Source: JAIBJN01 sp963830885 (GTDB lineage Bacteria > Actinomycetota > Thermoleophilia > Gaiellales > Gaiellaceae). Taken from it: a stretch of DNA of 64,000 nt. Numbering within the stretch: the stretch's first letter is position 1; every line of letters starts with the position of its first letter. The stretch spans positions 124,001-188,000 of the forward strand of contig CAWHOA010000003.1 of the NCBI GenBank assembly GCA_963830885.1. The letters run 5' to 3'. Positions 53,115-60,794 of this stretch are shown here, piece after piece. The translations under genes and the position numbers were made by a program. The notes beneath the pieces are model-generated. The model made no database searches. It was not told the origin of the DNA and saw only the letters and a list, made by a program, of their open reading frames with translations.

Positions 53115-55115
53115 CTCCTTCGGTCGTTGAGGTCGTTCCGCCAGCCGAGCAGGATCCCGTGCACGGCGGCGGCGCCGATGATGCCTCCGTCCGGGACGCT
53201 GAGGGTCGCGGGGTGGAGGATGAACGGCTCCGTTTGCGGCCCGCCGATGCCGCCGTGGAACGAGATCAGCTCCTCGAAGGCGCAGCCCTCTTCGAGAACG
53301 GGGTCGTAGAAGCTCCCGACCATGATGTCGGCGACGTAGCCGAACCCGTCCGTCCGCAGGAGGTGCTGCGGCGCGGTCGGGGAGAACAGTGCGAGTGGGT
53401 CCTCGCCCTCGACTCGGCCGTCGGCGAGGTAGTGGGCGCCGCCCCCGCCGAGCGCGACCGGGCCGTGCTCGGACGAGCGCACGAGGATCCAGCCGACGTG
53501 CGGGTGGTTGCGCAGCGCGGGAACGAGCTCCGGATGGCGCTCGTTCAGCTCCTCGAGCGTAAGCCGGCGGTTCTCCTCCATCAGGTAGACGAGCCCGAGG
53601 TTGCCGGAGCCGAGGACGACGACGCTCTCGCCGCTGACGTCGTTCTTCGCGCGCTTCTGCTTCTGCGTGCGCCCTGTGGCCTCTCCCAACGCGTGCCCGA
53701 CCATCGAATCCTGCTCGTCGCCACCGGCCACCTCGGTGACGCTGCCGGTCGCGAGCGAGCGCTCGACCAGGTCGTCGAGCCCGTAGCCGTTGCGCTGCTT
53801 GAAGGTGGCGCCCTGGGTCTGGCCATGGTCGGAGAGGACGACGATCTCGTAGGGCCGCGGCGCGTAGCGGCGCGCGCGCTCGATGCGCCCGAACTGGTCG
53901 TCGAGCTTCCGCAGCGCCTCCAGGGTGTCGGCGCGCTCGAGGCCGGAGTGGTGGGCGACCTCGTCGTAGCTCGAGAAGGTGGCGTAGATCGCGGGGCGCC
54001 CCTTCATCATGTCCGTGAGGACGCCGTAGACGATCAGGTCGCGGACGACGACGCACATCGCGGCGCGCATGAACGGGTAGGGGCCGCCGCGGTGGCCGCG
54101 CGGCTGCACGTCGCGCCGGCGTTGGCGGGCCGAGGCGGTGATCTCGAGCGCGACCTCCCAGAAGAAGAGGACGAGCGCGCGCGTGACGTTGAAGCCGTTC
54201 GCGAGGAAGGCGCGGTAGCCGGGGTTGGCCTTCTTCTCCACATCGAGCTTGCTGACGGTCAGGATCACGTGGTCGGCCTCGCCGGAGAGGAGGTTGCCGC
54301 GGCTCGCGCCGCCGTTCGCGAGCAACCCGATCCCGGTCGAGTGGCGGCGCTCGATCTCGGCGCAGTCGGGCGGAGCCGAGCACGTCATCATCGTCCCCGT
54401 CTCCTTCTCGACCCAGCGGAAGGCCGGCATGTTGTCGTTGGAGCCGAGCAGGATCCCGGCCTGGCTGGCGCCGGTCTGCGACGAGAGGTCGGGCTCCCAC
54501 TCGGTGAGCTCGTGCGAGCCGTCGGCCACCCAGCGGGCCATGTTCAGCGCGTTGCCGTCGCGCATCGCACGGCGGAGGACCGGGAGCGCGAGGCCGTCGA
54601 TCTCGAGGAAGACGACGCCCGGCTTCTCGGTCGCAACGCGCTCGCCCGACCGCTTCGCGAGCCGGTGGATGACGCGCAGCGTGTAGGTGTCGTCGTCTGT
54701 GGCGCCCACCATCACCTGGAGGACGATGCTCACGGCGGCGGCGACGAGCGCCACGAGCAGGGCCGCCCAGAAGGAGTCGAGATGGATCGCCCCGTCCGTG
54801 AGCGCGTCCGCTGCCAGGAGGATGGCCGCGTCGGCGGCGAGGACCAGCAGGAAGCCCGCAACGAGCGTGAACGGCAGCCGCAGGGCAGCGATAAGCGGCG
54901 GCAGCGATTGCGTTCAGGACGGCGACGACCAGCGCGACCAGGAGCGCGCCCCAGAAGCCCTCGATCGTCGGCGCCAGGGACGATCTTGCCGCGGCGACGA
55001 GGAGCGAGAGCGCGGCGACGAGCCAGGAGGCGATCATGCGCGCCGGCCGGATCTTCGGGAACTCGGGCTCCCAGGAAAGCTGCTCGCCGAAGGCAGCCGG
55101 GGCCCGGTCGGGCAT
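53111..55115 (-). CDS. Membrane-anchored alkaline-phosphatase-superfamily phosphodiesterase (one frame break)
   Basis: About 668 residues. N-terminal 130 residues have four helices of phage-holin-like type, and the rest is a metal-dependent phosphatase/phosphodiesterase domain (KPGVVFLEIDGLALPVLRRA, SSQTGASQAGILLG, YATFSSYDEVAHHSGLERA, IVVLSDHGQTQGATF). The nucleophile Thr/Ser and Asp/His metal ligands are in those four segments. Removing one base near 54905 joins LNAI to LPPLIAALRLPFTLVAGF. ATG 55115 abuts the upstream flippase stop. A lipid-head-group or lipid-linked substrate is plausible from context. Confidence 0.85.
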
Positions 55116-56306
55116 CTAGCTCTCCTCCTCGCCCTGCTCGCCGCCGTTCGACCCGGAGCGGTGGCGCAGGCGGCTGAACCTGCCCTCGCCCGATTCCTCG
55201 AGCTGCTCCCGCTTCGCCTGCTTCTTCTCTTTGCGCTGCTCCTTCTGCTCCGCGACCTTGACCTTCGCGTCCGTGTACGACTGCCCGACGAGCAGCTTCC
55301 CACCGGTCCAGCCGAAGACCCAGATGGTGAGGACGATGGCGAAGAAGACGTTCCACGCCGTCGTGATCAGCTGCTGCGCCGTCGAGTAGTCGATCGCCTG
55401 TGACTCCGGGACGTCGCAGCACACGCTGAGAGCGAGCGCATTGGTTGCCTGCGTGATGCCGACGGCGCCGGGCGTCACGGAGACGACGTTCGCGAGCGAG
55501 CCGGAGCCCACGACCCACATGACCGACTCGAACGTCACCGGGATGGCGAAGGCGGCGAGGAAGATGGCGACCACGATCAGCTTGCAGGTCCACGACAGGA
55601 AGGAGGGGAGGAAGACCCGGGAGAAGTAGCGCTTCGGCTGGGAGAGGATGACGCCGCCCTTCTTCGCCTGCGCCCAGAGCTTCTTCACCTGCTTCCAGAA
55701 GATGCGGCCGAGGAGGACGAGCAGGAAGACGATGCCGGCGACGATGCCGACGGCGAGCACCGGGTGGTCGGTGAGGTTGCCGAGGTTCTCGTCGAAGGAG
55801 TTGGGGACCGAGAGGAACAGGTAGAGGTAGACGAACGTCCCGGCGATCGTGAAGAAGATCTTCTGCACGAGGTACGCGGCGATCGCACCCGCGAACTTGC
55901 AGGCGGGGATGATCGCCACGAACATCAGCAGGGTCACGAACGTCCCGATGTTCGCGGGCAGGAAGCCGTTCATCGCCACGCCGACCGCGTAGGCGGTCAG
56001 GATCGGCGGGAACGTCACCTCGCCGGGGTACGCGACGCTGAGGATCCCGTAGTACGAGATCGCGGCGAACGTCGTCACCCCTGTCTGGAAGAGGAGCCCT
56101 GCGGCCATATAGCCGGCCGGGACCGCCTTGATCTCGTCCCACAGGTCTTGCAGCCAGCCGAGGACGTCGACACCCCCCAGATGGAGGAGGACGATCACCA
56201 CGGCAGTCCCGAGGAGCCAGGTCACGACCTTCTTCAGCCGGCGGCGGCGCGACGGGTCGTGGAAGGGGAGGACCCGGGAAGGACTCTCCTCGGCGTGCGT
56301 GCTCAC
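55116..56306 (-). CDS. UPF0104/YbhN-type flippase-like membrane protein
   Basis: Third family member, 396 residues. Eight helices, with GFLPANIGTFVTLLMF, YFSRVFLPSFLSWTCKL and VSVTPGAVGITQATNALAL matching the family's motifs. A unique basic/acidic C-terminal tail of about 60 residues (QKEQRKEKKQAKREQLEES) is likely cytoplasmic coiled-coil. Operon with the phosphatase and the PLDc_N protein suggests one envelope-lipid pathway. Confidence 0.87.
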   Translation of the reverse strand: MSTHAEESPSRVLPFHDPSRRRRLKKVVTWLLGTAVVIVLLHLGGVDVLGWLQDLWDEIKAVPAGYMAAGLLFQTGVTTFAAISYYGILSVAYPGEVTFPPILTAYAVGVAMNGFLPANIGTFVTLLMFVAIIPACKFAGAIAAYLVQKIFFTIAGTFVYLYLFLSVPNSFDENLGNLTDHPVLAVGIVAGIVFLLVLLGRIFWKQVKKLWAQAKKGGVILSQPKRYFSRVFLPSFLSWTCKLIVVAIFLAAFAIPVTFESVMWVVGSGSLANVVSVTPGAVGITQATNALALSVCCDVPESQAIDYSTAQQLITTAWNVFFAIVLTIWVFGWTGGKLLVGQSYTDAKVKVAEQKEQRKEKKQAKREQLEESGEGRFSRLRHRSGSNGGEQGEEES

Positions 56307-56310
56307 GTAC

Positions 56311-57519
56311 CTATGCCGGCTCTGGCTCGGGCGCGTCGGGCGGCTGGGCGGCGGCTTCCGCCTTGCTCGCTGCTACGGCCTTGGCCCGCGCAAGGTCGGC
56401 GGCGATGTGTACCCCGGCCGACGTGAGCGGAGCGGCGAGGACGAGCCCCACCATGCCGAAGAGGGCGCCGGCGCTGATCGTGACGATGAGGACGACGAGC
56501 GGGTTCAGGCCGAGCGTGGCTCCGTAGGCGATCGGCTGGACGATCTGCTGGAGCGCGCCGTTGGCGAGGATGACGACCACGAGCATGATCAGCGCGTCTG
56601 TCGTCCCCTCCGAGCCGAGCGCGATGATGACGGCGAACGCGCCCGCGAAGAACGCCCCGATGTACGGGATGTAGGCGCAGAAGAAGGTCACGACCGCGAT
56701 CGTGCCCGCCAGCGGGACTCCGAGCAGGAGCGCGGCGACGCCGACGAGGATCCCGTTGTAGGCCGCGACGATGGTCACGCCGGCGAAGTAGCGCTGGAAC
56801 GAGGTGATCACGTCGCCGGTAATCGTCCTGGCAACGGGCTTCGGAATACCGGAGTGATCCTCGACCCAGGACCTCAACGAGGGGCCGTCCTTGAGGAGGA
56901 AGAAAAGGCTGAGGAGGAAGAAGGAGAGCCCGAGCGCGAGGGAGGTCAGGCTGCTGGCGGCGGTGGCGAGGCCGTTGACGAGCGTCGAGATGAGCTGGGG
57001 GACTTCCTCCTTCGCCTTGCTGCTTGCGCTCTCGGCTCCGGACGAGTCGACTCCGGCGTCCTCGAGCCAGCCCTGGATCTCGTCGGCGGCGCTCGAGCCG
57101 TTCGCGGAGATGTCGTCGGCCTGGGAGATGATCCCGCCGATGACGAGCACGCCCACGAGGATCCCGATGGCGAGGAGCAGGAGGAGCGAGATCCCAGCGG
57201 CCCCCGCGCGTCCGACCCGGTGAGGCGCGAGCCGGCGGACCAGCGGAAGCGTCACGCACGCGACCACGAAGGCCGCGATCAGTGGCTGTGTGATCGTCGA
57301 GGTCGCTCCGACGAGCCAGATCAGCCCAACGAGGACCAGCAGCACACCGGCGAGCAGCCACGACGCCAGCCCCAGGTCGCGCAGCCAGCGCGGGGCGGCG
57401 AAGACGGCGGACAGCTGCCCGAGCTGATCTTCGTCGAGCTGGACGACCTCGGGCTCGTCGGGCTCCTGTGGCTTATCCGATCCCACGTCGTCCTTGTGAG
57501 TCGTTCTCCGGATCCTCAA
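56311..57519 (-). CDS. AI-2E family transporter
   Basis: 402 residues, eight predicted helices of the TqsA/YdiK family. Signature segments: AFVVACVTLPLVRRLAPHRV, SFFLLSLFFLLKDGPSL, ITSFQRYFAGVTIVAAYNGI, and GALFGMVGLVLAAPLTSAGV near the end. The N-terminal 60 residues are acidic and not conserved; a start at one of the later Met/Val codons is possible. Family members include autoinducer-2 exporters and Na+/H+ antiporters, so the substrate is uncertain. It lies five bases upstream of the flippase start, on the same strand. Confidence 0.88.
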   Translation of the reverse strand: MRIRRTTHKDDVGSDKPQEPDEPEVVQLDEDQLGQLSAVFAAPRWLRDLGLASWLLAGVLLVLVGLIWLVGATSTITQPLIAAFVVACVTLPLVRRLAPHRVGRAGAAGISLLLLLAIGILVGVLVIGGIISQADDISANGSSAADEIQGWLEDAGVDSSGAESASSKAKEEVPQLISTLVNGLATAASSLTSLALGLSFFLLSLFFLLKDGPSLRSWVEDHSGIPKPVARTITGDVITSFQRYFAGVTIVAAYNGILVGVAALLLGVPLAGTIAVVTFFCAYIPYIGAFFAGAFAVIIALGSEGTTDALIMLVVVILANGALQQIVQPIAYGATLGLNPLVVLIVTISAGALFGMVGLVLAAPLTSAGVHIAADLARAKAVAASKAEAAAQPPDAPEPEPA

Positions 57520-57684
57520 GCCTCAGCTCCGTGATCGGGTTGACGTCGTCAGATTATGTCCGTTGCCGGACGGTCGATCCGTGCCTCGCTCCGCCGGACT
57601 TTGGCATCCGGCAGGGCCGGTGCATCCTCCCATGAGGATGAGGGCATTGCCAAGCCGCTGGATGGAGGCGCACTGCGGATCAAC

Positions 57685-57720
57685 GCCGGATCGATCCGGC
57701 CGTTGAAGCGGCCGTAGACT
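57685..57720 (+). promoter_or_regulatory. Palindrome and -10 upstream of the DUF6325-like gene
   Basis: Perfect 16-bp palindrome GCCGGATCGATCCGGC (57685-57700) lies where the -35 would be for TAGACT at 57715-57720. Unlike most promoters here, it feeds a leader of about 40 bases with a strong GGAAGGGAGAG ribosome site before ATG 57767. It is a candidate operator. The rest of the 57520-57766 gap has no gene I can support. Confidence 0.5.
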
Positions 57721-57766
57721 GGTCAGGACGCAGCCGGGTCACAAGTCCCGACGGAAGGGAGAGACA

Positions 57767-58318
57767 ATGGCCATCGGACCAGTCCAGCTCATCGTCCTGG
57801 GCTTCAGCCACCCCGAGTTTCACGGGGAGATCATCGAGGAGCTCGAGCGCCTGCGCGAGAGCGACACTGTTCGCGTGATCGACGCTCTCGCCGTGCACAA
57901 GGACGCCGACGGGGAGATCGAGGTTGCGCACCTCAGCAACCTGAGCAAAGACGAGGCGGTCGAGCTCGGCAGCAAGGTCGGTGCCCTTATCGGCCTCGGG
58001 ATCGAGGGTGAGGAGGGGTTGGAGGCCGGCGCGATCGCCGGCGCCGAGGCCGCCGAGGACGGTGTGCACGTCTTCTCCGACGAGGAGGCCTGGGACGTGC
58101 TCGAGGAGATCCCCAACGACTCTGCCGCCGCCCTGCTCCTGATCGAGCATCACTGGGCGGTTCCCCTGCGCGATGCGATCGTGCGTGCGGGTGGCTTTCG
58201 TATCAGCGACGGCTTCATCAGCCCGCTCGATCTGATCGAGATCGGGCTTGTCAGCGCTGCCGAGGCCGAGGAGCTGCACGCGCTCGAGACGGAGCGTGCT
58301 GCGGCGGCTGCCAAGTAG
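57767..58318 (+). CDS. DUF1269/DUF6325-like stress-associated protein
   Basis: 183 residues. Opens QLIVLGFSHPEFHGEIIEEL, then RVIDALAVHKDADGEIEVAH, features of the DUF6325/DUF1269 proteins seen in many actinobacteria. No signal peptide; a Gly/Ala-rich hydrophobic middle (SKVGALIGLGIEGEEGLEAG) is short of a membrane helix. It is acidic overall. The function of the family is unknown; members often sit with SHOCT proteins, as here. Confidence 0.82.
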   Translation: MAIGPVQLIVLGFSHPEFHGEIIEELERLRESDTVRVIDALAVHKDADGEIEVAHLSNLSKDEAVELGSKVGALIGLGIEGEEGLEAGAIAGAEAAEDGVHVFSDEEAWDVLEEIPNDSAAALLLIEHHWAVPLRDAIVRAGGFRISDGFISPLDLIEIGLVSAAEAEELHALETERAAAAAK

Positions 58319-58353
58319 ACGATGCGATACGAACACGACGGGAGGAGAGAGCG

Positions 58354-58413
58354 ATGATGGGATCCCGCAGAGTTGCGCGGCGCACCAGCCGCCGGGTCGC
58401 TCGGCGCCGCTAG
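58354..58413 (+). CDS. 19-residue arginine-rich peptide
   Basis: MMGSRRVARRTSRRVARRR, ending TAG. Very strong ribosome site GGAGGAGAG at 58341-58349, five to eight bases before ATG 58354/58357, in the gap after the DUF6325-like gene. More than half the residues are Arg. It could bind nucleic acid or act as a leader peptide. Short length and high GC mean chance is possible, but the ribosome site argues for translation. Confidence 0.5.
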   Translation: MMGSRRVARRTSRRVARRR

Positions 58414-58439
58414 GGCCCCCGAGGCGAGAGGCCGGCGGC

Positions 58440-58661
58440 ATGAACGAACACTCCCCGCCGGCCTCCGCGCCTCAGGCGGCGCGCACCCCGCGACGAGATC
58501 ACGCTGGCCGTCGCTGGCCTCCGCACGAGGATGCGGGAGCAGCTCGACCTCGCGGCGTCACCGAGACGGTCGGTCCAGAGCGATTCTTCCCCACGGTGAG
58601 CGCGGCGGTGGAGGCCTTCCAGGCGCAGGAAGGCACCGGTTCGATCACCCGATCGGGATGA
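58440..58661 (+). CDS. Possible small CDS, perhaps frame-broken
   Basis: 73 residues as written. Its end (VTETVGPERFFPTVSAAVEA) looks like real protein, but the middle is Pro/Arg-rich shadow-like sequence. In another frame the middle reads DEITLAVAGLRTRMREQLDL, which is more protein-like. So a small helical protein with one indel near 58545-58560 may lie here. If it is not real, 58414-58770 holds no other gene I can see. Confidence 0.3.
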   Translation: MNEHSPPASAPQAARTPRRDHAGRRWPPHEDAGAARPRGVTETVGPERFFPTVSAAVEAFQAQEGTGSITRSG

Positions 58662-58770
58662 TTCCTTCGGGCCGTCGGGCGGTAGACCATGAAGCTGCCG
58701 AACCGGAGTCGACCGCATGTTCCTCCGGTCTAGTGCAGGATGACGACCACTCGAGAAAGGAGTACGAGCG

Positions 58771-59163
58771 ATGGTCCTAGCTGACTACCCGTTCCTGGAC
58801 GTCCTCTGGACTCTGTTCGTGATCTTCATCTGGGTGATCTGGTTCTGGCTCCTGATCACCGTTTTCGCGGACGTCTTCCGCCGCCACGACATCGGCGGTG
58901 GCAAGAAGACGCTCTGGCTCATCTTCGTCATCGTCGTACCGTTCCTGGGGGTATTCATCTATCTCATCTCTCAGAGCAGTGCGATGGCGGAGCGCAACAT
59001 GAAGCAGATGGAGGCGCAGCAGGCGCAGATGGACACCTACGTCAAGTCCGTCGCCGGCAGCGGCGGCGCGGCTGCGGAGATCGAGAAGGCCAAGCAGCTC
59101 CTCGACAGCGGAGCGATCTCGCAGGCCGAGTACGACGCCATCAAGGCGAAGGCGCTGTCCTAG
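58771..59163 (+). CDS. PLDc_N-SHOCT domain membrane protein
   Basis: 130 residues. Two helices of the PLDc_N type (LFVIFIWVIWFWLLITVFAD; LIFVIVVPFLGVFIYLI), an amphipathic Gln/Met/Glu helix (MAERNMKQMEAQQAQMD) and a C-terminal SHOCT motif (EIEKAKQLLDSGAISQAEYD). SHOCT domains mediate oligomer or membrane associations. GTACGAG with AAAGGAG upstream gives a firm start at ATG 58771. Common in actinobacterial stress clusters. Confidence 0.87.
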   Translation: MVLADYPFLDVLWTLFVIFIWVIWFWLLITVFADVFRRHDIGGGKKTLWLIFVIVVPFLGVFIYLISQSSAMAERNMKQMEAQQAQMDTYVKSVAGSGGAAAEIEKAKQLLDSGAISQAEYDAIKAKALS

Positions 59164-59181
59164 ACCTCAGGCGAGCATCAG

Positions 59182-59208
59182 GGGGAGGCCGGCGGGGCCG
59201 GCCTCCCC
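59182..59208. terminator. Bidirectional terminator
   Basis: Perfect 12-bp stem GGGGAGGCCGGC/GCCGGCCTCCCC with a three-base loop between the convergent SHOCT gene and the small membrane-protein gene. Confidence 0.7.
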
Positions 59209-59217
59209 GACGTGCGT

Positions 59218-59388
59218 TCAGGCGTATCCCTGCTCCGACGGTCGCATGAACGCGCCGATGAGCCAGAGGAACGGCAAGAAGATGCCGAAGAAGAACATCC
59301 ACCCGTGACCGTTCCTCAGTGTCATCAGCCCGAGCGTGAACAACAGGATCACGTACAGGACCCCTCCGAATCCGATCCACACCCACAT
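59218..59388 (-). CDS. Small two-helix membrane protein
   Basis: 56 residues: helix 1 MWVWIGFGGVLYVILLFTLG, loop LMTLRNGHG, helix 2 WMFFFGIFLPFLWLIGAFM, tail RPSEQGYA. ATG 59388 is preceded by GGAGAGCGAG on the minus strand. Aromatic- and Phe-rich helices resemble PLDc_N/SdpI-type small membrane proteins but I cannot name the family. Part of the stress-protein group. Confidence 0.72.
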   Translation of the reverse strand: MWVWIGFGGVLYVILLFTLGLMTLRNGHGWMFFFGIFLPFLWLIGAFMRPSEQGYA

Positions 59389-59429
59389 CTCGCTCTCCTC
59401 TCTCCGATTCCTGGATCTCGACTTGCCGT

Positions 59430-59855
59430 CTAGGCCGGGCCGAGCGCTCCCTTGATCGCCTCGAGCGCGGCGGTCTCACCAGGCTTGACGCCGCCCTTTG
59501 CCTCCGCGACCGCCTCGGCAGTGTCCAGTACGAGCCGGCGGTAGGCACTCATCTCATCGGGCGCCTTGGCGGCGAGCGTCGACAACGCGTCGCGAAGGGC
59601 AGCGAGCGTCTCGGCCTGTACCTCCTGGGCGGAGTCCGTCAGTCCGAACCCGCTGCTGCGGACCTTGGCCAGCTCGCGGACGAGCTCGCTCTCGCTCGTC
59701 TCGCGTTGCCCGGCGAGATACTTCGCGAGCGCCCCGGCCTCACCGAAGCTGTCGGTGAAGTCGCGGTCGCCCGCCGAGACGAGGAAGCCCGCGCCCGTCA
59801 CGCCCTTCTGCATCGCCTTCCACTCTTCCTCTGTGAAGTCTTCCTTGGTCGCCAT
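59430..59855 (-). CDS. Helical protein of unknown function
   Basis: 141 residues, soluble and helical. Starts MATKEDFTEEEWKAMQKGVT and has GAGFLVSAGDRDFTDSFGEA, then a long Ala/Glu-rich helical part with Gly-free runs. No membrane segment. Resembles uncharacterised actinobacterial proteins found beside SHOCT/DUF6325 genes; no function is known to me. ATG 59855 follows AAAGGAG. Second gene of an operon with the 41-residue protein. Confidence 0.7.
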   Translation of the reverse strand: MATKEDFTEEEWKAMQKGVTGAGFLVSAGDRDFTDSFGEAGALAKYLAGQRETSESELVRELAKVRSSGFGLTDSAQEVQAETLAALRDALSTLAAKAPDEMSAYRRLVLDTAEAVAEAKGGVKPGETAALEAIKGALGPA

Positions 59856-59875
59856 CGATACTCCTTTCCTGGCGG

Positions 59876-60001
59876 TCAACTCTTGGCGCCGGCATCGAGC
59901 GGCTGCCGGAGAACGCCGTCCGCGAGGCCGTCGACGAACGCCCTCGCTTGCTCCTCGTAGTCCGGCTTCAGGTCGGTGCGGTCTGTCGATTCAGCAGGCA
60001 T
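59876..60001 (-). CDS. 41-residue acidic protein
   Basis: Sequence starts MPAESTDRTDLKPDYEEQAR and ends DAGAKS. ATG 60001 sits eight bases after GGAG; an upstream ATG at 60007 is too close to that site. Ends 20 bases before the next ATG on the strand. Acidic helix AFVDGLADGVLRQPL may pair with the helical protein next door. Too short to place in a family. Confidence 0.5.
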   Translation of the reverse strand: MPAESTDRTDLKPDYEEQARAFVDGLADGVLRQPLDAGAKS

Positions 60002-60115
60002 TCTCATCACTCCGTCAACGGCCAGGCGCCGCCTTCGCTCTCAGGGCTCACGAGCGACCATTGCAGCATGCCGCGCCCGAGCATCACCTGGGGCCGCTTC
60101 GATCACTTGCCCGTT

Positions 60116-60136
60116 GAGGTCAAGACCTCGTAGCCT
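60116..60136 (+). promoter_or_regulatory. Inverted repeat and -10 of the Usp-like membrane gene
   Basis: GAGGTC-AA-GACCTC (60116-60129) is a perfect 6-2-6 palindrome placed at the -35/spacer of TAGCCT (60131-60136), which is eight bases before ATG 60145. A repressor site is likely. Confidence 0.5.
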
Positions 60137-60144
60137 CCCCTCTC

Positions 60145-60780
60145 ATGAAGACGCGAACGGAGTTCATGGCCATCCCGATCGTCGCCGTCGTCCTCGGCGT
60201 GATCTTTCTCGTCATGCTCACCGCCGAGGTCGGCGTGTGGGGCTGGGTCCTCTTCGGCATCGCCGCGATAATCGCCGTGGTCGTCGTCGTGGCCGTCGTG
60301 GGTCGACGGCACCAGCACCCCTCCGAGCTGGACGCCCCGGTGACCCGCGCCCGCGCCGTCGGCGACGGGAAGCACCGCATCCTCGTGATCAGCGACGGGA
60401 CGTCGACCTCCGCGGCCTTCACGGACGAGGTCGTCGGCCGGGCGGCCGGACGGCCGCTCGATGTAGTCGTCGTCGTGCCGGCGCTCGGCTCGCGCGTCTC
60501 CCACTGGACCGGCGACGATCAGGCGCGCCACGACGCGGAGGCCAACCTCGAGCAGACCGTGGCCGGGCTCTCTGCCGCCGGAATCGGCGCCCGCGGCGAA
60601 GTCGGCTCGGACGACCCCGTCCAGGCGGCCGACGACGCGTTGCGGGAGTTCCCCGCGGACGAGCTCATCTTCGCCACACATCCCGACGACCAAGCGAACT
60701 GGAAGGAGCGGGGAGTCGTCGAGATCGCGCGCGATCGCTACGACCTGCCCGTCGCCCACGTGGCCGTCGACCCCGACTGA
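60145..60780 (+). CDS. Membrane-anchored Usp-like protein
   Basis: 211 residues. Two N-terminal helices (IPIVAVVLGVIFLVMLTAEV; GWVLFGIAAIIAVVVVVAVV) then a Rossmann-like soluble domain resembling universal stress proteins (HRILVISDGTSTSAAF, VVVVVPALGSRVSHW, IFATHPDDQANWKERG). The usual G-x2-G-x9-GS nucleotide loop is absent. Ends just before gadB, 14 bases upstream. A sensor or stress anchor is plausible. Confidence 0.8.
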   Translation: MKTRTEFMAIPIVAVVLGVIFLVMLTAEVGVWGWVLFGIAAIIAVVVVVAVVGRRHQHPSELDAPVTRARAVGDGKHRILVISDGTSTSAAFTDEVVGRAAGRPLDVVVVVPALGSRVSHWTGDDQARHDAEANLEQTVAGLSAAGIGARGEVGSDDPVQAADDALREFPADELIFATHPDDQANWKERGVVEIARDRYDLPVAHVAVDPD

Positions 60781-60794
60781 GAGAGGAGCTCTTC

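Noticed and set aside
58440..58661. Confident small gene between the Arg-rich peptide and the SHOCT gene
   Set aside because: Composition changes frame part way and there is no ribosome site; kept only as a low-confidence entry.
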